Below, piece after piece: positions 45,692 to 54,053 of a stretch of DNA of 64,000 nt. The DNA is taken from positions 62,001 to 126,000 of the forward strand of contig NZ_BMIH01000003.1 in assembly GCF_014641735.1 (NCBI RefSeq), in the 5' to 3' direction. Both the position numbers and the translations under genes were made by a program. Below the pieces are notes generated by a model that saw only the letters and a program-made list of their open reading frames with translations, made no database searches and was not told the origin of the DNA. How positions within the stretch are numbered: position 1 is the stretch's first letter; each line of letters opens with the position of its first letter. The stretch comes from Sphingomonas metalli (GTDB lineage: Bacteria > Pseudomonadota > Alphaproteobacteria > Sphingomonadales > Sphingomonadaceae).

Positions 45692-46147
45692 CTACTGGTC
45701 GAAGTCGTTCGTTTTCGCATCCGTGCCGTGCAGTTGCGACCACAGCTCGCGCGTGCCCGCCTCCTGTGCGCGGTTCACATATTGGGAAGCGACCAGCCAG
45801 CCCTTGATCGGGCGGAGCGGCAGCAGCGTTCCCGCCGCCATGAGCGGCAGCGAGGTGACGAGATGCACCCAGAAGGGCGGCGAGAACTTGACCTGCAGCC
45901 AGACGACGAAGGCGGTCAGGGGCAGCGCGACGATGCAGAGCGAGAAGAAGGCCGGGCCATCGTCGGGCGCGGCGAAGCGATAGTCGAGCCCGCACCGCTC
46001 GCACCGATCGACGATCTTGAGGGCCGATCTGAACATCCGGCCTTCGCCGCAGCGCGGACAGCGGCCCAGCCAGCCGCAGCGGAGGATCCAGCGGAACTTC
46101 TCTCCGTCGGTGCGAAACTGGGGGCCGGGCGCCGGGTCGGTGGACAT
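45692..46147 (-). CDS. DUF983 membrane protein
   Basis: 151 residues. Residues 25-55 are a zinc-ribbon-like part with two CxxC motifs (GRCPRCGEGRMF and RCERCGLDYRF); two membrane helices follow at about 68-90 and 95-112 (FFSLCIVALPLTAFVVWLQV and WVHLVTSLPLMAAGTLLPL). DUF983 proteins are common in alphaproteobacteria, often near respiratory or ribosomal genes, with no assigned function. Placed between nusG and rplK, which normally adjoin. Cytoplasmic zinc-ribbon tethered to the inner membrane is the simplest reading. Confidence 0.88.
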   Translation of the reverse strand: MSTDPAPGPQFRTDGEKFRWILRCGWLGRCPRCGEGRMFRSALKIVDRCERCGLDYRFAAPDDGPAFFSLCIVALPLTAFVVWLQVKFSPPFWVHLVTSLPLMAAGTLLPLRPIKGWLVASQYVNRAQEAGTRELWSQLHGTDAKTNDFDQ

Positions 46148-46237
46148 GCCCCGTCTATAGATCGGCCGCCGGCGCGGCGCGATGGGGCATATTGCCCTAT
46201 CGACACCGCTGCCGGGGGGGGGCGTGCGCCCGCCCGC

Positions 46238-46774
46238 TTACTTGCTGCGTTCGACCTGCTCGAAGTCGAGCTCGACAGGCGTGGCGCGGCCGAAGATCGA
46301 CACCGACACCTTGACCTTCGACTTGTCGAAATCGAGTTCCTCGACGACGCCGTTGAAGCTGGCGAAGGGCCCGTCGAGCACCTTGACCGCGTCGCCGATC
46401 TCGTAATCGACCTTGACCTTGGTCTTGGGCGCGGCGGCGGTCTCTTCCTTCGAGTTGAGCATCCGCGCGGCCTCGGTCTCGCTGATCGCCTGGGGCTTGC
46501 CCATCGCGCCGAGGAAGCCCGTGACCTTGGGCGTGTTCTTGACGAGGTGATAGACCTGGTCGTTCATGTCGAGCTTGGCCAGGACATAGCCGGGCATGAA
46601 CTTGCGCTCGACCGCGACCTTCTTGCCGCGGCGCGCCTCGGTCACGGTCTCGGTCGGCACCTCGATCTGCTCGACCAGCCGGTCGAGGCCGAGGCGCGTC
46701 GCCTCCGCCATGATCGCGTCGCGCACCTTGCCCTCGAAACCCGAATAGGCGTGGATGATGTACCAGCGGGCCAT
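46238..46774 (-). CDS. nusG: Transcription elongation/termination factor NusG
   Basis: 178 residues. NGN domain (RWYIIHAYSGFEGKVRDAI, FMPGYVLAKLDMNDQVYHLV, KVTGFLG) and C-terminal KOW domain (GDAVKVLDGPFASFNGVVEELD). It couples RNA polymerase to Rho and to ribosomal protein S10. It lies ten bases after secE in the conserved secE-nusG pair. Confidence 0.97.
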   Translation of the reverse strand: MARWYIIHAYSGFEGKVRDAIMAEATRLGLDRLVEQIEVPTETVTEARRGKKVAVERKFMPGYVLAKLDMNDQVYHLVKNTPKVTGFLGAMGKPQAISETEAARMLNSKEETAAAPKTKVKVDYEIGDAVKVLDGPFASFNGVVEELDFDKSKVKVSVSIFGRATPVELDFEQVERSK

Positions 46775-46784
46775 CGATTGATCC

Positions 46785-46982
46785 TTACTGCGCGAGCTTG
46801 AGCAGGGCGTTGACCACCGCGTTGAAGAAGGAGTCCACGCCGAGGAAGAACAGCGCCAGGATCGTCGTCATGATCACGACCATCAGGCCGGTCATCCAGG
46901 TTTCCTTCCAGCTCGGCCAGATGACCTTGGCGGTCTCGGCCCGGACCTGCCGGATGAACTCGATGGGGGTCGTCTTCGCCAC
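46785..46982 (-). CDS. secE: Preprotein translocase subunit SecE
   Basis: 65 residues from the GTG at 46982. FIRQVRAETAKVIWPSWKETW is the conserved amphipathic helix, followed by a single membrane helix TGLMVVIMTTILALFFLGVDSFF. It clamps SecY in the inner-membrane translocon. The 162 bases upstream to cdd contain no tRNA-Trp, which often precedes secE. The ribosome site is weak. Confidence 0.95.
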   Translation of the reverse strand: MAKTTPIEFIRQVRAETAKVIWPSWKETWMTGLMVVIMTTILALFFLGVDSFFNAVVNALLKLAQ

Positions 46983-47144
46983 GTGCCGTCGTGCCCGCTT
47001 GATGAATGTCGCCGACGCCGCGAGAGACAGGGCCCCTCCCGCCGGCTTCCCATGGAAACCGGCGCGGAGCCTATCCTTCGCTGTCGGATAGGAAGCGCAC
47101 TTAGTCGCGCGTCGAACCGAAAGCAAGCAAGCGGTGGAAGGCGG

Positions 47145-47594
47145 TCAGGCGAGCCCGAGGTCGCCCGGGCCGAAGGCGGCGGGCAGCAGCTCCGACAATC
47201 GCCAGCTTCGCACCGCATCGCCCTCCGCCGCGCCGCAATGGACGGGCAGGTCGATGCCGCCGAGCTGCGCCGCCTCGTTGAGCACCTGGCGGCAGCGGCC
47301 GCAGGGGCTGACCGGACCGGTGCCGGTCGGGCGACCGTCTGCGTCCATCGCGCCGCCGATCACCCCCACGGCCACCACGTCGCGCAGGCGGCCGGCGGCG
47401 CTGGCGGTGGCGATCGCCACGGTCTCCGCGCAGAGCGACAGGCCATAGCTGGCGTTTTCCACGTTCGCGCCCGTCACGATGCTGCCGTCGCGCAGCAGCA
47501 GCGCCGCCCCGACGGCAAAGCGGGAATAGGGGGCGTGCGCGTTCAGCGCCGCCTGCCGGGCCGCCGCGATCAGCCGGGTCGCCTCGTCGCTCAT
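47145..47594 (-). CDS. cdd: Cytidine deaminase
   Basis: 149 residues, homotetrameric type. Zinc motif CAETVAI with the catalytic glutamate and PCGRCRQVL with two cysteines; three cysteine ligands indicate the short tetrameric class. Substrate region VGAALLLRDGSIVTGANVENASYG. It salvages cytidine and deoxycytidine to uridines. Its ATG shares a base with the stop of the GH25-like gene (TGATG), an unexpected pairing that suggests co-translation. Confidence 0.95.
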   Translation of the reverse strand: MSDEATRLIAAARQAALNAHAPYSRFAVGAALLLRDGSIVTGANVENASYGLSLCAETVAIATASAAGRLRDVVAVGVIGGAMDADGRPTGTGPVSPCGRCRQVLNEAAQLGGIDLPVHCGAAEGDAVRSWRLSELLPAAFGPGDLGLA

Positions 47595-48265
47595 CAGTTC
47601 CTCACCACGTTCCAGTTGACCGGCTGCGCCACGCCGTCGACGCGCCTTATGTCGCTCGCCCGCCACATGCGCCAGGGGCGGGCGGCATAGTCCGGCGAGA
47701 TGAAATTGGCCACTGCCCAGACCGGCCGGTCGAGCCTGGCGGACAGCGCGTAGATGCGCTCGACCGGGCGGGCGACGCGCAGCAGCACCGGCTTGCCGGT
47801 ATGCGCCTCCACCATCGCCACGAAGCGTCTGAGGTCGGCGACGAGCGTGGCCGGATCGGGGCGCGCCTCGCAATCCTCGTGGAAGTCGATGTCGATCGCG
47901 GCCGGCAGTGCGTCGCCGGCGCGGGGCACGGTGGTGTTGAACGCGTTGGCCTGGGCCATGGCGGGCTGGCACAGGGAGTAGCGATGCACGGCGCCGCGCC
48001 GCAGTCCGCTGGCGGGCAGGGCGTTCCAGTTCGCCTCAAAGGCCGGCGCGCGGGCGCGGCCATCCGTCGCGATCAGATAGGCGAAGTCGGCGCCCTGACC
48101 GCGTACCACGCCCCATTCCACGTCGCCCGGATCGGCGGGAAGATCGATGCCCTGGAGGGAGTAAGTCTGGCGGGACGGTGCCCAATGCGTCGCCCAATGC
48201 CAACCGGCGATGCCGGTCGCGCCCGCCAGCGCCAGGACGGCGGCGGCGCGTGCCACGAAAATCAT
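47594..48265 (-). CDS. GH25 lysozyme-like membrane-anchored protein
   Basis: 223 residues. N-terminal hydrophobic anchor at about 5-27. The body resembles GH25 muramidases: QGIDLPADPGDVEWGVVRGQGADFAYLIATDG parallels the GIDVS-x-Q-G opening and FAYIKATEG strand, and AAIDIDFHEDC corresponds to the catalytic DxE strand, where the expected glutamate is replaced by aspartate. It would act on peptidoglycan in the periplasm if active; the substitution leaves activity doubtful. Followed directly by cdd. Confidence 0.72.
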   Translation of the reverse strand: MIFVARAAAVLALAGATGIAGWHWATHWAPSRQTYSLQGIDLPADPGDVEWGVVRGQGADFAYLIATDGRARAPAFEANWNALPASGLRRGAVHRYSLCQPAMAQANAFNTTVPRAGDALPAAIDIDFHEDCEARPDPATLVADLRRFVAMVEAHTGKPVLLRVARPVERIYALSARLDRPVWAVANFISPDYAARPWRMWRASDIRRVDGVAQPVNWNVVRN

Positions 48266-48269
48266 GTCG

Positions 48270-48752
48270 TCAGTTCCTGAGATGCAAGACGCACAGCAGC
48301 GTGAACAGCCGCCGCGCGGTATCGAAATCGACCTCGATCTTGCCGGCCAGCCGCTCGCGCAGCAGCTCGGCGGCTTCGTTATGGATGCCGCGACGGGCCA
48401 TGTCGACCGTTTCGATCTGCTGCGGCGTCGCCTGGCGGATCGCCTGGTAGTAGCTGTCGCAGATCGCGAAATAGTCCTTGATCGGCCGGCGAAAGCGGCC
48501 GAGCGCGAGCACCAGCGTCTCGAGATGGGAGCCGTCTTCCCGCGCGATATGGATGCCCAGCCGGCCCTCCTCGGTTTCCAGCCGGATGCGGTAGGGGCCG
48601 GCATAGCCGTCCGGGTAGGCGCGCTGGGGGGCGAAGTGATTGTCCTCGACCAGGTCGAAGATCGCGATCCGTCGCTCCTGTTCCACATCGGCGGAGCGCC
48701 AGCCGATGCTCTTCTCGTCGAGCTCGACATGGATGATGCGCGGATCGGCCAT
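48270..48752 (-). CDS. UPF0262 family protein
   Basis: 160 residues from the ATG at 48752. Family-typical sequences are IIHVELDEKSIGWRSADVEQERRIAIFDL and IKDYFAICDSYYQAIR, with the end VDFDTARRLFTLLCVLHLR. UPF0262 is restricted mainly to alphaproteobacteria and has no known function. Soluble, cytoplasmic. It precedes the GH25-like gene by four bases and is divergent from dnaB. Confidence 0.9.
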   Translation of the reverse strand: MADPRIIHVELDEKSIGWRSADVEQERRIAIFDLVEDNHFAPQRAYPDGYAGPYRIRLETEEGRLGIHIAREDGSHLETLVLALGRFRRPIKDYFAICDSYYQAIRQATPQQIETVDMARRGIHNEAAELLRERLAGKIEVDFDTARRLFTLLCVLHLRN

Positions 48753-48830
48753 GGTCGCTCGATAAGGCCGCGGCGCGTGAACGACAATTCCGGTTTGTGG
48801 CGGCGGCCCCGGCGGGGGTAAGCGGGGGTG

Positions 48831-50327
48831 ATGGCGACCCTTGCATTCCCGACTCACCCGGCCCCCGCGGCCGAGCCCCAGCAGCTGCCCCGCAATGTCG
48901 AGGCGGAGGCGGCGATGCTGGGCGCGATGATGATCGACAACCGGCTGGCCGACGACATCGTCGACCAGCTCGAACCCGTGCACTTCTTCGAGCCGGTGCA
49001 CGGCCGGATCTTCGCCGCGATCAAGACGCTGCGCAGCGCCGACATGCTGGCGACCCCGGTCACATTGCGCCCGATGTTCGAGGCGGACGAGGGGATGAAG
49101 GAGCTGGGCGGTCCCGCCTATCTGGCAGGTCTGACCGGCTCTGGTGCGGCGCTGATCGGCGCGCGGCAGTTCGCCAGGCAGATCTACGACCTCGCCATGC
49201 TGCGCGCATTGGTGTCGGTGGGGCGGACGCTGGTCGAGCGGGCAATGGATACCTCCGAGGAGGTCAATCCGCGCGCCCAGATCGAGGCGGCCGAGGAGGA
49301 GCTGTACAAGGTCGCGGGCGATGGCGGCGCCGAGAATGCGGTCAAGACCTTCGCCCAGGCGACCACCATGGCCGTGAAGATGGCCGAGCGTGCGCTGAAT
49401 TCTGGCGGCAATTTGTCGGGCGTGACGACGGGTCTCGATTCGATCAACGGCAAGATCGGCGGTATGCATCACAGCGACCTCATCATCCTGGCCGGGCGGC
49501 CGGGCATGGGGAAGACCTCGCTGGCGACCAACATCGCCTTCAACGCCGCGCGCCGCTGGATGCGCGACATGGCGGACGGGATCGCGCCGAAGGACTCGGT
49601 GGGGGCGAAGGTCGCCTTCTTCAGCCTGGAAATGAGCGCCGACCAGCTGGCGACGCGCATTCTGGCCGAACAGTCGCGGATCAGCTCCGAATCGCTGCGC
49701 ATGGGCCGGATCAGTCGTGCCGAGTTCGCGCAGCTCGCCGCGGCGGCAGCGGAGCTGGAGAATTTGCCCCTGTTCATCGACGATACCGGCGGCCTGTCGA
49801 TTAGCGCGCTGCACACCCGCGTCCGCCGGTTGCAGCGGCGGCACAACAACGAGATCGGGCTGGTGGTGGTCGACTATCTCCAGCTGCTCAGCGGATCGGG
49901 CAAGACGGGCGACGGCAACCGCGTCCAGGAAATCTCCGAGATCAGCCGCGGCCTGAAGACGCTGGCCAAGGACCTGAACGTGCCGGTGGTGGCGCTCTCC
50001 CAGCTCAGCCGCGCGGTCGAAAGCCGCGAGGACAAGCGGCCGATGCTGTCGGACCTGCGCGAATCGGGCTCGATCGAGCAGGACGCCGACATGGTCTGGT
50101 TCGTGTTCCGCGAGGATTATTACGTCGCCCAGCGCGAGCCCAAGCGGCCGATGGAGGGCGACGACAGCCGCGTGTTCGAGGATCACCAGAAATGGGCGAC
50201 CGATATGGAGCGCGTCTATGGCCTGGCCGAGCTGATCGTCGCCAAGCAGCGCCATGGCGCGACCGGCAAGGTGGTGCTGAAGTTCGACCCGACGATCACC
50301 CGCTTCAGCGATTATGCGGGCTATTGA
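48831..50327 (+). CDS. dnaB: Replicative DNA helicase DnaB
   Basis: About 498 residues from the ATG at 48831 (a GTG directly before it is also open); GCGGGGG lies just upstream. N-terminal collar domain (PRNVEAEAAMLGAMMIDNR), then the RecA-like motor with Walker A AGRPGMGKTSL, VAFFSLEMSADQLATRI, Walker B GLVVVDYLQLL and arginine-finger region QLSRAVESREDKRPMLSDLRESG. Hexameric 5'-3' helicase at the replication fork. The ispE start lies inside its last codons. Confidence 0.96.
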   Translation: MATLAFPTHPAPAAEPQQLPRNVEAEAAMLGAMMIDNRLADDIVDQLEPVHFFEPVHGRIFAAIKTLRSADMLATPVTLRPMFEADEGMKELGGPAYLAGLTGSGAALIGARQFARQIYDLAMLRALVSVGRTLVERAMDTSEEVNPRAQIEAAEEELYKVAGDGGAENAVKTFAQATTMAVKMAERALNSGGNLSGVTTGLDSINGKIGGMHHSDLIILAGRPGMGKTSLATNIAFNAARRWMRDMADGIAPKDSVGAKVAFFSLEMSADQLATRILAEQSRISSESLRMGRISRAEFAQLAAAAAELENLPLFIDDTGGLSISALHTRVRRLQRRHNNEIGLVVVDYLQLLSGSGKTGDGNRVQEISEISRGLKTLAKDLNVPVVALSQLSRAVESREDKRPMLSDLRESGSIEQDADMVWFVFREDYYVAQREPKRPMEGDDSRVFEDHQKWATDMERVYGLAELIVAKQRHGATGKVVLKFDPTITRFSDYAGY

Positions 50328-51174
50328 GTCTCCAGACGCGGCGTCTTCGATGATCGTCGAGCCGGCGCCGGCCAAGGTCAATCTGGCGCTCCACGTCCGC
50401 GCCCGGCGCGCGGACGGCTATCATGCGCTGGAGACGTTGTTCGCCTTCGCGCGCGACGGCGACCTGATCGAGATGGCAGCGGCGGAGGCGGACGCGTTCG
50501 CCATCACCGGGCCGTTTGCGGCGGGGCTGGAACCGACGGGCGACAATCTGGTCACGCGGGCGCGGGATGCGTTTCGCGCGACCTTCGAGGTCGCCGGGCG
50601 CCATGCGATCACCCTGACCAAGAATTTGCCGATCGCGTCAGGTATCGGGGGCGGTTCGGCGGATGCGGCGGCGACCTTGCGAGGGCTGGCGCGGATGCAT
50701 GGCATCGACGCGGCGGACGCGCGGCTGGTGGCGATCGCCACGCGACTCGGTGCGGACGTGCCGGCGTGCCTGGCCGGGCGGACGATGCTGGGCACGGGAA
50801 CGGGAACCGAGCTGGTGGCGATCGACGGTGCTGCGGGCACGCCGATGCTGCTGGTCAATCCCGGCGTCGCCGTACCGACCGCCGCGGTGTTTGCCGGCTG
50901 GGACGGGATGGATCGCGGTCCCTTGCCCGAGGGCACGTTGCTCGACCGCGCGCGGGCCGGGCGCAACGATCTGGAACCGCCGGCTTTGCAAGTCGCGCCG
51001 GTGATCGCGGAAGTGCGCGCGATGCTCGATGCCGCACCGGGCGTGATCCTGTCGCGCATGTCGGGATCGGGCGCGACCTGTTTCGCGCTGTTCGCCAGCG
51101 ATGCGGAACGGGACGCGGCCGCCGCCGGTGCGCAGGCCCGCGGATGGTGGATTCTGGCTACAGCGCTGGCCTGA
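50314..51174 (+). CDS. ispE: 4-Diphosphocytidyl-2-C-methyl-D-erythritol kinase IspE
   Basis: GHMP-kinase of the MEP isoprenoid pathway. EPAPAKVNLALHVRARRADGYH is the N-terminal substrate motif, IASGIGGGSADAAATLRGL the ATP loop, and SRMSGSGATCFALF the C-terminal GHMP motif. The first ATG overlaps the dnaB end by 14 bases; a second at 50350 begins nearer to the conserved part (MIVEPAPAK). Neither has a strong ribosome site, so coupling to dnaB translation is likely. Confidence 0.95.
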   Translation: MRAIESPDAASSMIVEPAPAKVNLALHVRARRADGYHALETLFAFARDGDLIEMAAAEADAFAITGPFAAGLEPTGDNLVTRARDAFRATFEVAGRHAITLTKNLPIASGIGGGSADAAATLRGLARMHGIDAADARLVAIATRLGADVPACLAGRTMLGTGTGTELVAIDGAAGTPMLLVNPGVAVPTAAVFAGWDGMDRGPLPEGTLLDRARAGRNDLEPPALQVAPVIAEVRAMLDAAPGVILSRMSGSGATCFALFASDAERDAAAAGAQARGWWILATALA

Positions 51175-51181
51175 CGGCGAA

Positions 51182-51196
51182 GTTCTCCTCTTGTTC
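51182..51196 (+). promoter_or_regulatory. LexA box (SOS) upstream of recA
   Basis: GTTC, seven bases, GTTC is exactly the alphaproteobacterial LexA-binding motif. It lies 77 bases before the recA start. A nearby GAAC-N7-GTAC (51202-51216) might be a weaker secondary site. Confidence 0.82.
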
Positions 51197-51272
51197 TCAC
51201 GGAACAGATTGCGTACATAGCGCTCGACGCGTTGCCCCCGGCACGCTGATGCTCTAGCGATGGGAGCCCCTG

Positions 51273-52346
51273 ATGGCCGCCAATCTGAAAGTGATCGACA
51301 CCGGCATGGCAACCGCAAACGCAGACCGGCAGAAGGCGCTCGACGCCGCGCTGGCCCAGATCGACCGTGCCTTCGGCAAGGGCTCCGCGATGAAGCTCGG
51401 CCAGAAGGAGGCGATGCAGGTCGAGGCGATCTCGACCGGTTCGCTCGGCCTCGACATCGCACTCGGCGTCGGCGGCCTGCCGCGCGGGCGCGTGATCGAG
51501 GTCTATGGTCCTGAATCCTCGGGCAAGACGACGCTGGCGCTCCATGTGATCGCCGAGGCGCAGAAGAATGGCGGCACCGCCGCCTTCGTCGATGCCGAGC
51601 ACGCGCTCGACCCCGTCTATGCCAAGAAGCTGGGCGTCAACATCGACGAGCTGATCGTGTCGCAGCCCGACACGGGCGAGCAAGCGCTGGAGATCACCGA
51701 CACGCTGGTCCGTTCGAACGCGATCGACGTGCTGGTGGTCGATTCGGTCGCCGCGCTCGTTCCGCGCGCGGAGATCGAGGGCGAGATGGGCGACAGCCAT
51801 GTCGGCCTGCAGGCGCGGCTGATGTCGCAGTCGCTGCGCAAGCTGACCGGCTCGATAAGCCGGTCGCGCTGCATGGTGATCTTCATCAACCAGCTGCGCA
51901 TGAAGATCGGCGTGATGTACGGCAATCCGGAGACGACGACCGGCGGCAACGCGCTCAAATTCTACGCCTCGGTCCGCCTCGACATCCGCCGCACCGGTGC
52001 GATCAAGGACCGCGACGAGGTGACCGGCAATGCCACCCGCGTGAAGGTGGTGAAGAACAAGGTCGCGCCGCCGTTCAAGCAGGTCGAGTTCGACATCATG
52101 TATGGCGAAGGCATCTCGAAGATCGGCGAGATCATTGATCTGGGCGTCAAGGCGGGTCTGGTCGAGAAGTCGGGCAGCTGGTTCAGCTACGACTCGATCC
52201 GGATCGGTCAGGGACGCGAGAACGCCAAGACCTATCTGCGCGAGAACCCCGAAGTGGCCGACCGCCTGGAGAAGGCGATCCGCCAGCGCATCGACAAGGT
52301 GGCCGACGAGATGATGGTCGGCCCAGGTGCAGACGACGACATCTGA
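51273..52346 (+). CDS. recA: Recombinase RecA
   Basis: 357 residues. ATP-dependent strand exchange and LexA coprotease. Walker [17 protein letters not shown], Walker [23 protein letters not shown]2-containing [17 protein letters not shown] and the acidic end [15 protein letters not shown] precedes the ATG at 51273. It is transcribed as a single gene with a LexA box before it and a strong terminator after it. Confidence 0.98.
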   Translation: MAANLKVIDTGMATANADRQKALDAALAQIDRAFGKGSAMKLGQKEAMQVEAISTGSLGLDIALGVGGLPRGRVIEVYGPESSGKTTLALHVIAEAQKNGGTAAFVDAEHALDPVYAKKLGVNIDELIVSQPDTGEQALEITDTLVRSNAIDVLVVDSVAALVPRAEIEGEMGDSHVGLQARLMSQSLRKLTGSISRSRCMVIFINQLRMKIGVMYGNPETTTGGNALKFYASVRLDIRRTGAIKDRDEVTGNATRVKVVKNKVAPPFKQVEFDIMYGEGISKIGEIIDLGVKAGLVEKSGSWFSYDSIRIGQGRENAKTYLRENPEVADRLEKAIRQRIDKVADEMMVGPGADDDI

Positions 52347-52373
52347 TGCGCCGGAGCCGGAGCTCCATGCCGG

Positions 52374-52404
52374 AAGGGCTCGCCAGCGATGGCGGGCCCT
52401 TTTT
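52374..52404 (+). terminator. Intrinsic terminator after recA
   Basis: AAGGGCTCGCC pairs with GGCGGGCCCTT around AGCGAT, with one mismatch, and runs into TTTT. It starts 27 bases after the recA stop. Confidence 0.88.
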
Positions 52405-52472
52405 GCGTGGGCCAGCCGCGCGCCGGTGTGAAAGGGGTGTCGGCGTCGGTCGGAAGAGGGAGCCGGAGGGCG

Positions 52473-52535
52473 GCTCGGGCTGCTCGGGCTGCTCTGGCGG
52501 CTCTGGCGGCTCGGGCGGCGTGGACGGCTCGGGCG
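52473..52535 (+). repeat. Seven 9-bp tandem units (GCTCKGGCK)
   Basis: Seven consecutive nonamers: GCTCGGGCT twice, GCTCTGGCG twice, GCTCGGGCG, GCGTGGACG, GCTCGGGCG. Read forward they encode Gly-Ser-Gly-Cys-type low-complexity residues, but they lie downstream of the recA terminator and outside any credible gene. This is a short minisatellite in the 190-base gap before the methyltransferase gene; the rest of that gap shows nothing else. Confidence 0.75.
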
Positions 52536-52596
52536 GCCCGGCCTGCCCGGGCGATCCCGTCGGTGCGAACGGCTCGGACGTCTGGAGGCGCTGGCG

Positions 52597-53430
52597 ATGA
52601 CCCGCAGCTTCGACTGGCAAGCACGGGTCGGCGACGTCTGGGCGGAGGATTGGCAGCGGACCGACCGGGCCTTTGCCGGTCTGGTGCCGCATTTCGACGC
52701 GGCGATCCTCGCCGCCGCGCCCGGGGCGGGTGGCCGGGTGGTCGATATCGGCTGCGGCGCCGGGTCGACCGCGCTGGCTTTGGCCGACGCGCGGCCCGAT
52801 TTGGTCGTGCATGGCGTCGACCTCTCGCCCGCGCTGCTCGCGGTTGCGCGCCACCGGGACGAGCGTGGCGCGGTGCAGTTCGTCGAGGGCGATGTGCTGA
52901 CGGTGGTCCCGTCGCTCGCACCGGTGGACCTCTATGTCTCGCGCCATGGCGTCATGTTCTTCGCCGATCCCGCCGCGGCGCTCGCGCGGCTGGCAAACGC
53001 GGCACGTCCCGGAGCGGCGCTGGTGTTCAGCTGCTTCGCCGCGCCGGCTGACAATCCATGGTCGACGCTCATCACCCCGCCGCCCGCCCCGCGCGATCCG
53101 CCGCCGCCCGGCCCCTTCGCCTTTGCCGATCCGCAGCGCGTCGCGGCGCTGCTCCGCGATGCCGGCTGGCACGCCGAAGAGCCGGCCCGCATCGACTTCG
53201 CCTATCGCGTCGGGGCGGGTGAAGACCCGGTGGCCGATGCAGTCGATTTCCTGTCCCGCATCGGCCCTGCCGCCACGGTGCTGCGCGAGGCACGGCCCGC
53301 GGATCGGCCGGCGCTTGTCGAGCGGCTCGCGGCGGCGCTGGCGGACCATCGCCATGGCTCGTGCGTTGAGCTGCCCGCAGCCGCCTGGATCTGGCGGGCG
53401 AGGCGCATCGGGGCAGGGGAGGCGACATGA
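52597..53430 (+). CDS. Class I SAM-dependent methyltransferase
   Basis: 277 residues. Rossmann-like SAM fold: motif I VVDIGCGAGSTALALADARPD, motif II VHGVDLSPALLAVARH with the ribose-binding acidic residue, then VQFVEGDVL and DLYVSRHGVMFF (motif IV). Substrate region not recognisable. The GST gene start overlaps its stop by four bases (ATGA), so the two are co-translated; a role in detoxifying small electrophiles is possible. Confidence 0.88.
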   Translation: MTRSFDWQARVGDVWAEDWQRTDRAFAGLVPHFDAAILAAAPGAGGRVVDIGCGAGSTALALADARPDLVVHGVDLSPALLAVARHRDERGAVQFVEGDVLTVVPSLAPVDLYVSRHGVMFFADPAAALARLANAARPGAALVFSCFAAPADNPWSTLITPPPAPRDPPPPGPFAFADPQRVAALLRDAGWHAEEPARIDFAYRVGAGEDPVADAVDFLSRIGPAATVLREARPADRPALVERLAAALADHRHGSCVELPAAAWIWRARRIGAGEAT

Positions 53431-54053
53431 CGATCATCGTGCATCATCTGGAAAATTCGCGGTCGCAGCGCGTGCTGTGGATGCTGGAAGAGCTCGGCAT
53501 CCCCTATGAGGTGCGCCGCTACCAGCGCGACAAGGCGACGATGCTCGCCCCGCCCGAGCTGCGCCGCGTCCACCCGCTCGGCAAGTCGCCGGTGATCGAG
53601 GATGGCGAGCGCGTCGTCGCGGAGACCGGCGCGATCGTCGAATATCTGGTCGACAAGGCGGACGGCCGGCTGGGCGCGCCGCCGCATCGCGACGCCGCGC
53701 TCCGCTACCGCTTCTGGCTCCATTATGCGGAAGGGTCGCTGATGCCGCCGCTGCTCCTCAAGCTGGTGCTCGGCCGCATCCCGCTGATGGGCAAGCCGGC
53801 GATGAAGCGGATCCAGCCGATGATCGACCGGCATCTGGACTATGTCGAGAGCGAGCTGGCGCAGCGGCCGTGGTTCGCCGGCGATGCGATGAGCGCGGCG
53901 GACGTCATGATGAGCTTCCCGCTCGAGGCGGCGCGCAGCCGGGCGGGGCTGGATGGATCGCGGCCCGCGACCATCGGCTGGCTGGATCGCGTCCATGCCC
54001 GCCCCGCCTATCAGGCCGCGCTCGCCCGCGGCGGTCCCTATGCCTATGCGTGA
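53427..54053 (+). CDS. Glutathione S-transferase
   Basis: 208 residues. N-terminal thioredoxin-like GST domain (NSRSQRVLWMLEELGIPYEVR, then HPLGKSPVIEDGERVVAETGAIVEYL, whose cis-Pro loop and ESxAI-like motif bind glutathione). The helical C-terminal domain starts at about 85. The serine in SRSQRV is the probable glutathione-activating residue. Substrate unknown. Its 3' end overlaps the convergent symporter gene by 10 bases. Confidence 0.92.
   Translation: MTIIVHHLENSRSQRVLWMLEELGIPYEVRRYQRDKATMLAPPELRRVHPLGKSPVIEDGERVVAETGAIVEYLVDKADGRLGAPPHRDAALRYRFWLHYAEGSLMPPLLLKLVLGRIPLMGKPAMKRIQPMIDRHLDYVESELAQRPWFAGDAMSAADVMMSFPLEAARSRAGLDGSRPATIGWLDRVHARPAYQAALARGGPYAYA

Noticed and set aside
46983..47144. 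Possible tRNA-Trp before secE
   Set aside because: I found no cloverleaf, no CCA anticodon arm and no T-arm consensus in this gap.
52346..52600. 84-codon Gly/Ser/Cys-rich frame after recA
   Set aside because: It runs through the recA terminator and the 9-bp tandem units, lacks a ribosome site, and has no homology signal.
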